From Clostridium formicaceticum (GTDB lineage: Bacteria; Bacillota; Clostridia; Peptostreptococcales; Natronincolaceae), in the NCBI RefSeq assembly GCF_001854185.1, contig NZ_CP017603.1, positions 1,178,001 to 1,242,000 on the forward strand: a DNA stretch of 64,000 nt. The letters are read 5' to 3'. The notes below the pieces were generated by a model. The model ran no database searches, had not been told where the DNA came from, and was given only the letters and a program-made list of their open reading frames with translations. This document shows, piece after piece, positions 54,004 to 64,000 of this stretch (the stretch's first letter is position 1; each line of letters begins with the position of its first letter). Position numbers and translations under genes: made by a program.

Positions 54004-54582
54004 TTGATAAGTTCTATTAGCAGTAGCATTAGAGATAATCTAGGTACCAATTCCAACCATCGTTTAAGAAAATCAGGCTATGTACCAGCAGTGATTTATG
54101 GTAAACATATGAATACACTGCCTATAGAGGTAAATCAAAAAGAATTGGATGCTTTTATAAGACAAGGGGGAGAAAACTCTCTTATAGAAATAAATATAGG
54201 TGGCCAATCCTATACAGGATATATTAAAGAAATTCAAAGAGATCCTTTAACGAAGAAAGCTATACATTTAGACTTTCAGCAGGTGAACCCAGATGAAAAA
54301 ATACATATTTCTGTACCAGTAATTTTAAAAGGAAGAAACCTTGTGGAGAAAAGTGGTGTTGTAGTGCAACAACAGTTGAAAGAAATAGAAATTGAATGTT
54401 CTGCGGGGAATATTCCTAAAAAAGTTGAATTCGATATTTCTTTCTTTAAGCCGGGAGATGTGGTAAAAGTAGCTGATGTGGAGTTTGGAGAAGAAATTAG
54501 CATCGTAGATGGGGTAGAGTCAATAGTGGCATCAATAGCAACCGTTGAACGAGTGATAGATGATGAGGGTGAAGCCCTTTAA
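54004..54582 (+). CDS. 50S ribosomal protein L25/Ctc, copy 2
   Basis: The 192-residue protein has GTNSNHRLRKSGYVPAVIYG KH, LPIEVNQKELDAFIRQGGE, HLDFQQVNPDEKIHISVPV and FKPGDVVKVADV with a C-terminal VATVERV-like end (SIATVERVIDDEGE). It is closer to the standard L25/TL5 consensus than copy 1. The TTG start follows AGAGGAGGGTTTAAC. Two-copy arrangement is noted as a finding. Confidence 0.88.
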   Translation: MISSISSSIRDNLGTNSNHRLRKSGYVPAVIYGKHMNTLPIEVNQKELDAFIRQGGENSLIEINIGGQSYTGYIKEIQRDPLTKKAIHLDFQQVNPDEKIHISVPVILKGRNLVEKSGVVVQQQLKEIEIECSAGNIPKKVEFDISFFKPGDVVKVADVEFGEEISIVDGVESIVASIATVERVIDDEGEAL

Positions 54583-54740
54583 AGCAAAAAATTCTTAAAA
54601 AATAGCTATAGAAAAGAAGGAGTTTTGAAAATTAAATAGAAAATAATATTAGGTATGTTAAGAAAATATTAATAAGAAAAACACTGCTCAAAATAATATA
54701 GAAGAATAGCATTAAATTATCATTGGGAGAAGTGGTTATT

Positions 54741-54923
54741 TTGAATAAAAATATGATCATTGATATAAATGAATATATAAAAAGAAAAAAGCTAGACAAA
54801 ATAAAAAATAAAAACTCCTATGCAAAAAGAGATAGATATATCTTAGAAGAGGAAGAGCGAAGAAAGACATTTAATTTATTTATGAAGGTTCTAGCAAGCA
54901 TGGAAAAAGAGTCTTATAAATAA
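54741..54923 (+). CDS. Small basic protein, unknown function
   Basis: From a TTG at 54741 (a GTG/ATG start further upstream at 54723 is the alternative) about 60 residues: MNKNMIIDINEYIKRKKLDK and a highly charged helical tail. The ribosome site (GGGAGAAGTGG) is only moderate. A strong terminator follows directly, which supports a transcribed unit. No family recognised. Confidence 0.45.
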   Translation: MNKNMIIDINEYIKRKKLDKIKNKNSYAKRDRYILEEEERRKTFNLFMKVLASMEKESYK

Positions 54924-54974
54924 AACCAAAATTCTTCTTAAATTTAAGTATTTAGGAAGAATTTTGGTTTTTGA
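54918..54974 (+). terminator. Terminator after the small basic protein gene
   Basis: AAAACCAAAATTCTTCTTAA and AAGAATTTTGGTTTTT form a long stem with a short bulge, followed by a T run. Confidence 0.85.
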
Positions 54975-55100
54975 AGAATTATAAATCTTTATAGTAGACG
55001 TATTTATTTCGTTTAAAGTTTATTGAGCTTATGAATAAAGTTAAAAAATTTGGTGATTCTATTTATATATTTATTATAAAAAGAGAAGGGACTTGATTTT

Positions 55101-55307
55101 ATGTATGGAGATTTTGATTCTCCTGTTATCAAAAACTTTAAAGATTTATATGATGAAGGTTATAGATGTATACTATATGAAGTAGATAAGAAAGACAACC
55201 TCTTCACAGTTCACTTAAAAAATTTTCAAAATGAAGACGCTAAAGTATTTAAATGCAACCCTGACGAAGGAGCAGTGTTACAAAACTATATAGATAGACT
55301 TTCTTAA
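55101..55307 (+). CDS. Small protein, unknown function
   Basis: A 68-residue acidic protein (MYGDFDSPVIKNFKDLYDEG; KVFKCNPDEGAVLQNYIDRL) with ATG after AGAGAAGGGACTTGATTTT. It looks soluble, with a plausible alpha-beta fold. No family recognised. It is the last gene before rRNA operon 2, 20 bases from the first promoter. Confidence 0.6.
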   Translation: MYGDFDSPVIKNFKDLYDEGYRCILYEVDKKDNLFTVHLKNFQNEDAKVFKCNPDEGAVLQNYIDRLS

Positions 55308-55327
55308 GAAAAAAACTTCAAAAAAAA

Positions 55328-55555
55328 TTGACAGCAGTGCATTAGTTTGATAATATAATACAAGTCATCGCCAAATATTAAAAAACACTTCTTTTGAAAA
55401 AACTTTAGAAAAAGTATTGACAAGAGCAAGGAAGTTTGGTATAGTAGTAAAAGTCGCCGCCAGCAAGGGGTGACAGGAAAGAAGAAAGTTCGACACAGAT
55501 GAAAAAGAAATTTTTAAAAAAAGTGTTGACATAAGATAGTGGAGTATGATATAGT
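55328..55555 (+). promoter_or_regulatory. Three tandem promoters of rRNA operon 2
   Basis: TTGACA at 55328 with TAATAT at 55351, TTGACA at 55417 with TATAGT at 55440 (17-base spacers), and TTGACA at 55526 with TATAGT at 55550 (18-base spacer). P2-P3 and the leader are nearly identical to operon 1; P1 has diverged. Confidence 0.9.
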
Positions 55556-55664
55556 AGTTAAGTCGCCAAATGAGGGCGGCGAAAAAAAGGTCTTTGAAAA
55601 TTAAACAGTATAGATATTAAGCCAGCAAAATACATCTATCAATATTGATAGAACCCAGAAATTT

Positions 55665-57204
<1,540 letters not shown>

Positions 57205-57321
57205 AGGCTTTTACTATACTGTTTAATTTTGAGGGACTTTTTTTACTGAAGTCTTTTCTAAATTGTTCTTTGAAAACTAAACAATGTTATGAGAAAGAAA
57301 AAAGCTGAAGTAATTCACTAA

Positions 57322-60383
<3,062 letters not shown>

Positions 60384-60530
60384 AATACTCATACATTGTT
60401 TAGTTTTGAGGGAATAATACCTCAAATTAAATAAGACATAGGTCATAAGCTAACTAAGTGACCAACAAAGGATGTTAGAAAGTCTCATGATTCCTTCTGA
60501 TGAAAAGAAGGAAAGGAATCAATCGATTTC

Positions 60531-60576
60531 TAACTAAGTGACTGACACAAAATTAAAGATTTTGGTCATCTACTTA
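60531..60576 (+). repeat. Dispersed palindromic repeat, copy 5 (before 5S)
   Basis: AACTAAGTGACTGACACAAA then ATT-AAA-GATTTTGGTCATC; one base differs from copy 4 in the left arm. The spacer before it (60384-60530) lacks about 68 bases present in operon 1. Confidence 0.8.
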
Positions 60577-60694
60577 ATATCGTGACAATAGCGAAGGGGT
60601 CACACCTGTTCCCATACCGAACACAGTAGTTAAGCCCTTCAGCGCTGATGGTACTTGGCGGGAAGCTGCCTGGGAGAGTAGGTCGTTGCGATAT
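60577..60694 (+). rRNA. 5S ribosomal RNA, operon 2
   Basis: Same sequence as copy 1 with closing stem ATATCGTGAC/GTCGTTGCGATAT. Confidence 0.95.
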
Positions 60695-60732
60695 AAAAAA
60701 ACTTCTACAAAAAACGTAGAAGTTTTTTTAGT
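60695..60732 (+). terminator. Terminator of rRNA operon 2
   Basis: ACTTCTAC-AAAAAAC-GTAGAAGTTTTTTT, as in operon 1. Confidence 0.92.
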
Positions 60733-60774
60733 TTTTTTGTTATTTTCTGTCTTGCAATGTATTTATTTTTTTAC

Positions 60775-60804
60775 TTTACATACACTAGAGGGGTATGGTA
60801 TATT
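60775..60804 (+). promoter_or_regulatory. csoR promoter with CsoR operator in the spacer
   Basis: TTTACA at 60775 and TATATT at 60799 (18-base spacer) enclose ATACACTAGAGGGGTAT at 60780-60796. That 17-mer resembles the CsoR operator of Bacillus copZA (ATACCC...GGGGTAT type). Placement between -35 and -10 is what a repressor needs. Confidence 0.65.
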
Positions 60805-60827
60805 ATTTATAAGGAGGTGCATATAGC

Positions 60828-61130
60828 GTGGAACAAAATAACGGTCATGAAAAAAAACCTACGGAGCAGTCGTTGAAGATTCAAAAATCTTTATTAGATA
60901 GATTAAATAGAGTTGAAGGACAAATAAGAGGAATAAAAAAAATGATAGAAAAAGGCACTTACTGTGATGATGTTATTAATCAAATAGAAGCTTCTCGTTC
61001 TGCCTTAAGTGCTATAGAGTTAATTTTGTTGGAGGGCCATTTTAAACATTGTGTTGTAGAACAATTAAAAAATGGAGAGAATGAAGTAGTAGAGGAAATA
61101 CTGAAAACGATTAAAAAGCTTATTCATTAA
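60828..61130 (+). CDS. csoR: Copper-sensing transcriptional repressor CsoR
   Basis: The 100-residue all-helical protein has RLNRVEGQIRGIKKMIEKGTYC and LEGHFKHCV. C46, H71 and C75 form the Cu(I)-binding C-H-C set of CsoR; RcnR (nickel/cobalt) would need an N-terminal histidine, and CstR lacks the histidine. It releases its operator when Cu(I) binds. The GTG start follows AAGGAGGTGCATATAGC. copZ is 100 bases downstream and the operator lies upstream. Confidence 0.92.
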   Translation: MEQNNGHEKKPTEQSLKIQKSLLDRLNRVEGQIRGIKKMIEKGTYCDDVINQIEASRSALSAIELILLEGHFKHCVVEQLKNGENEVVEEILKTIKKLIH

Positions 61131-61230
61131 TCTTATAAAGTTTGAAGATACTATAGATATACTTCTATGGACTTTATAATGTATTAGTGACTATATTTAC
61201 AATAAAATTAAGATAAGGAGTGAACGCTTC

Positions 61231-61446
61231 ATGAAAAAGAAAATCTTGATTGAAGGCATGAGCTGTGGTCATTGTGTAGGTCATGTGGAAAAGGCTTTAA
61301 AAGAAATAGGAGAACTGATAGATGTGAGGGTAGATCTATCAGATAAAAGTGCTATTGTTGAATTGAAGGAAGAAGTAACTGATGAAAAGTTAAAGAAAAT
61401 TGTAGAAGAGGCAGGTTATGACGTAGTAACAATAGAAAGTTTATAA
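61231..61446 (+). CDS. copZ: Copper chaperone CopZ (HMA domain)
   Basis: The 71-residue ferredoxin-like HMA domain has MSCGHC (C12, C15) for Cu(I), and EKLKKIVEEAGYDV. It delivers copper to a CopA ATPase or to CsoR; no copA is visible in the window. ATG after AAGGAGTGAACGCTTC. Confidence 0.92.
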   Translation: MKKKILIEGMSCGHCVGHVEKALKEIGELIDVRVDLSDKSAIVELKEEVTDEKLKKIVEEAGYDVVTIESL

Positions 61447-61480
61447 AAAAAAGGAGATAGAATTTTATCTCCTTTTTTTG
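61443..61480 (+). terminator. Terminator of csoR-copZ
   Basis: AAAAAAGGAGATA-GAATTT-TATCTCCTTTTTTT. Confidence 0.92.
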
Positions 61481-61488
61481 CAAAATAC

Positions 61489-61558
61489 TCATTAGCGTTA
61501 ACTTAACCCATAATTCGAGAGAATTTTGGAAATAATCGGGTTAAGTTAACGCTTATGA
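61489..61558. repeat. 21-bp near-perfect inverted repeat between copZ and mltG
   Basis: Arms at 61489-61509 and 61538-61558 pair at 20 of 21 positions, including the perfect 16-mer AGCGTTAACTTAACCC, around a 28-base AT-rich loop. It lies just after the copZ terminator and just past the mltG stop codon. Confidence 0.85.
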
Positions 61559-61574
61559 TAAAATACTATAGTTT

Positions 61575-62591
61575 TTAATTTTGATTTACCATTTTGCGAT
61601 AGTTTGCAACATTAATTTCATGTTCTCTATAAGTTTTACTGAAAACATGTCCACCTTCGCCTAAAACATAGTAAAGATAATCATGGTCTTCAGGATATAA
61701 AGCTGCATGTATAGATGCCTTAGATGGTGCAGCGATAGGTCCTGGAGGGAGGCCCTGTGCCTTATAGGTATTGAAGGGAGAAGCATCCTCTAAGTGAGCA
61801 AAAAGCACACGATTAATATGTTCCTTGCCTTTACCAATACCATAGATCACAGTAGCATCAATTTGTAGCAGCATATTTTTCTTTAATCTATTATAAATAA
61901 CACCACTAATTGCAGCTCTTTCTCCATCATGAGAAGCTTCCCTTTCAATTAAAGAAGCAATCGTTAGCACCTCATGCAATGATAAGCCCATTTCTTCAGT
62001 TCGCTGCCGGTACTCTTTTGTGAAGACACCCTCCATTGTTTTTGCTAAAATACTGACAATTTCTAAAACAGTCTGTTTTTCACTGAAATAATAGGTATCA
62101 GGATATAAATAGCCCTCCATCTCAAAAAAGACTTCTGTTGTATCAAAGGTATGCTCCTTTGTTTTAAAATACTGTTTTGTAGCTTCTACAAATTCTTCTG
62201 CCGTACCCAACCCAGCCCCTTCAATTCTAGTAGCTATCTGATAGAGGGTAAATCCTTCTGGTATTGTAACGATGATAGGTTTTTCTAACGTACCTCTTTG
62301 TAATAAAGAGAAGATTTCTTCAAATTTAATGTTAGGAGGCAAAGTATAACTACCAGGTTTGATATTTCTATCAATTCCTTCCTGTTGTGATCGATATTTA
62401 AACCATAATTTACTTTTAATGATTCCTTCTTGATACAGAAGTTCTGCAACATAATTTAAAGAAGCTCCACTAGGAACAGTAATTTTTATGTCTTCAATAT
62501 TAGATGTTGTTGATAAGTAGGAGGGTAGATAATAGTAAGCACTAAAGGACATGATAATAAAGATAGATAAAACACAAATAAATTTTTTCAA
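61575..62591 (-). CDS. mltG: Endolytic murein transglycosylase MltG (YceG-like)
   Basis: About 338 residues, from the TTG at 62591 where GGGGG lies about nine bases upstream; an ATG at 62606 has no ribosome site. One N-terminal membrane helix, a LysM-like domain (ITVPSGASLNYVAELLYQEG), then the catalytic domain with SLIEREASHDGERAAISGVIYNRL (catalytic glutamate in IERE), DATVIYGIG and NTYKAQGLPPGPIAAPS. It cleaves nascent glycan strands and sets their length. Confidence 0.93.
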   Translation of the reverse strand: MKKFICVLSIFIIMSFSAYYYLPSYLSTTSNIEDIKITVPSGASLNYVAELLYQEGIIKSKLWFKYRSQQEGIDRNIKPGSYTLPPNIKFEEIFSLLQRGTLEKPIIVTIPEGFTLYQIATRIEGAGLGTAEEFVEATKQYFKTKEHTFDTTEVFFEMEGYLYPDTYYFSEKQTVLEIVSILAKTMEGVFTKEYRQRTEEMGLSLHEVLTIASLIEREASHDGERAAISGVIYNRLKKNMLLQIDATVIYGIGKGKEHINRVLFAHLEDASPFNTYKAQGLPPGPIAAPSKASIHAALYPEDHDYLYYVLGEGGHVFSKTYREHEINVANYRKMVNQN

Positions 62592-62764
62592 CAAAAAAAC
62601 CCCCATTAAGTGACAAAAAAACTATGTTTTTTCTTTTTTTACTTCTATATATTATTTTATCATCATATTATAGAAATTGCATTAGTATATTCTGCAATTT
62701 TAAAGCAGGATTTTAGGGAAATTTGTTGAAAAGTAGAGTAAAACTAATGTAAGGGGTGGTCAGT

Positions 62765-63778
62765 ATGGAAGAAAGATATATTAAGCAAATAAATTTTCAA
62801 GGGATAGGTGTAGAAGGTCAAGACCTATTAAAGAAATCAAAGGTATTGGTGGTAGGTTGCGGAGCATTAGGAACTGTAGTAGTGAATAACCTGGCTAGAA
62901 TAGGCGTGGGCTATCTACGAATCGTGGATAGAGATTTTGTAGAACTTAGCAATCTGCATAGACAAATTTTATTTGATGAAGAGGATGTTAAAGAAAGTAT
63001 ACCAAAGGCAGAGGCAGCCGCAAGAAAGTTAAAGAAAATTAATTCTGCTATAGAAATTGATAGTATCATTAAAGATGTTAACAGTGTCACTATTGAAAAA
63101 CTAGCGGAGAACATGGATATTATTTTAGATTGTACAGATAATTTTAAAACAAGATATTTAATTAATGACCTTGCTTTTTCTAAGAAGATTCCATGGATCT
63201 ATGGAGGTGCTATAGGAAGCACAGGTACAATGAAAACTTTTCTTCCGGGAGAAGGGCCTTGTTTAAGATGTATGATGGAAACCCCTCCACCCATAGGAAG
63301 TACACCTACCTGTGATACTGCAGGGGTAATCAATACCATAACAGGAATTATAGCTATGTTCCAAACCAACGAAGCAATAAAATATTTGACCAATCACAAA
63401 GAAGAAATTGATAGAAATTTATTGTTTATTGATCTGTGGGAAAATAGCATAGAAAAAATTGAGCTAGTAAAAAAAGAGGAATGTCCTTGTTGTGGTAAAC
63501 AAGAATACAATTACTTAGAAAATAAAACCCCAGAAGCAGTACATATTTGTGGAAATAATAGTGTGCAGGTAGACTTTCAAAATACACCTATAAAATTAAA
63601 TAGCTTGTATGAACGGTTAAAAGCAGCAGAATTAGATGTTAAATTGACACCTTTTTTATTAAATTTGAAGGTAGAGGGCTATGATATGAAAATTTTTGAC
63701 GATGGTAGAGCTATTATTAAAAATGCTAAAACCATTGAAGAAGCTAAAAGTATTTATGCTAAATATATAGGATATTAA
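62765..63778 (+). CDS. ThiF/MoeB/HesA-family adenylyltransferase
   Basis: The protein is 337 residues from the ATG at 62765 (AAGGGGTGGTCAGT). The E1-like domain has VVGCGALGT (29-37), RIVDRDFVELSNLHRQILF with the adenylation arginine region, DCTDNFKTRYLIND, and two zinc CxxC pairs: GPCLRCMM and ECPCCGKQ. The C-terminal 80 residues form an extra domain (ITEAVHICGNN-type start and MKIFDDGRAIIKNAKTIEEA), common in clostridial ThiF-like proteins. It activates the C-terminus of a small sulfur carrier (ThiS or MoaD); no such gene is visible here. Confidence 0.85.
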   Translation: MEERYIKQINFQGIGVEGQDLLKKSKVLVVGCGALGTVVVNNLARIGVGYLRIVDRDFVELSNLHRQILFDEEDVKESIPKAEAAARKLKKINSAIEIDSIIKDVNSVTIEKLAENMDIILDCTDNFKTRYLINDLAFSKKIPWIYGGAIGSTGTMKTFLPGEGPCLRCMMETPPPIGSTPTCDTAGVINTITGIIAMFQTNEAIKYLTNHKEEIDRNLLFIDLWENSIEKIELVKKEECPCCGKQEYNYLENKTPEAVHICGNNSVQVDFQNTPIKLNSLYERLKAAELDVKLTPFLLNLKVEGYDMKIFDDGRAIIKNAKTIEEAKSIYAKYIGY

Positions 63779-63802
63779 CCTTATTTTTGAAAGGAAAGAA
63801 TT

Positions 63803-64000
63803 ATGAGAAAGAAAAAAGTACTGATCGCCGCCAGTGCTATAACTATCCTTATCATTATTTTAGTTTTACTTCTCAATAAAGATAGGCTTATGGGCTTAAA
63901 TTCACAATGGGATATTGAAAAATTTCAGAGGATGGTGGAGAGCTTTGGGGCTTGGGGGATACTAATTTTTATAGGAGTTACTTCTATAAGACCCTTCCTA
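63803..64000 (+). CDS. TVP38/TMEM64 family membrane protein, partial
   Basis: An open frame from the ATG at 63803 (AAAGGAAAGAATT) runs off the window. Residues 1-66 read MRKKKVLIAASAITILIIIL followed by a QWDIEKFQRMVESFGAWGIL and FIGVTSIRPFL. The SFGxWGxLxFIxxxxxRPF sequence marks the SNARE-associated TVP38/TMEM64 (DedA superfamily) proteins. Five codons of hydrophobic segment precede a short loop. Role in membranes is not defined. Confidence 0.75.
   Translation, partial: MRKKKVLIAASAITILIIILVLLLNKDRLMGLNSQWDIEKFQRMVESFGAWGILIFIGVTSIRPFL

Overview
This window is the replication-origin region of a low-GC, spore-forming, anaerobic Firmicute of class Clostridia. AT-rich coding sequence, AGGAGG-type ribosome sites, frequent GTG/TTG starts, the spore-protease homologue YyaC, a DUF370/RemB gene and a short clostridial YidC all point this way. 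The order dnaA-dnaN-rlbA-recF-remB-gyrB-gyrA-rsbV-rsbW-sigB-rRNA resembles Clostridioides difficile and Alkaliphilus-like genomes. The species cannot be fixed from this sequence alone.

Layout. Positions 1-15.7 kb are mostly minus strand, running away from the origin: a beta-propeller-like envelope protein (cut by the window edge), a YkvI-type transporter, a YkuS/DUF4446 pair with a 6S-like RNA candidate upstream, a cysteine desulfurase, parB-parA (spo0J-soj) with parS-like sites, noc, rsmG-mnmG-mnmE, and khpB-yidC-yidD-rnpA-rpmH. Two plus-strand genes (yyaC and a half-size GDT1-family gene) lie among them. The origin spans 15.8-17.85 kb: one DnaA-box cluster upstream of dnaA and a second one downstream. 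The downstream cluster is followed by a GC-rich spacer, a DnaA-trio run and an AT-rich tract, the bipartite architecture known from Bacillus subtilis. From 16.3 kb nearly everything runs on the plus strand: dnaA, dnaN, rlbA, recF, remB, gyrB, gyrA and a general-stress partner-switching module (rsbV-rsbW-sigB).

Two near-identical rRNA operons (27.1-32.8 and 55.3-60.7 kb), each with three tandem promoters, bracket about 22 kb. Only the first carries tRNA-Ile. Both 23S genes contain a 139-bp intervening sequence closed by a perfect 15-bp inverted repeat. Between the operons lie a two-subunit class I fumarase, a decayed IS607-type element (tnpA and tnpB both internally reduced), the NAD de novo genes niaR-nadA-nadB-nadC with a PTS-IIC-like membrane protein, a UPF0182 membrane protein, T-box-serS, tRNA-Arg, tadA-tRNA-Ser-SRP RNA, yedF-DUF3343, mscS, DUF951, rpsF-ssb-rpsR, a YibE/F protein and two tandem L25 genes. 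After the second rRNA operon come csoR-copZ (copper sensing and chaperone), mltG (minus strand), a ThiF/MoeB-like adenylyltransferase and the start of a TVP38/TMEM64 gene.

The region combines chromosome initiation and segregation (DnaA, DnaN, RecF, gyrase, Soj/Spo0J/Noc) with translation (rRNA, tRNA modification, ribosomal proteins, SRP RNA) and local metabolic units. I found no CRISPR array, prophage or large defence island. The most notable non-routine items are the 23S intervening sequences, the complete DnaA-trio origin, a leader ORF overlapping soj, a dispersed palindromic repeat family that abuts rRNA spacers, the collapsed IS607/TnpB relic, and several long perfect or near-perfect inverted repeats without an assigned function.
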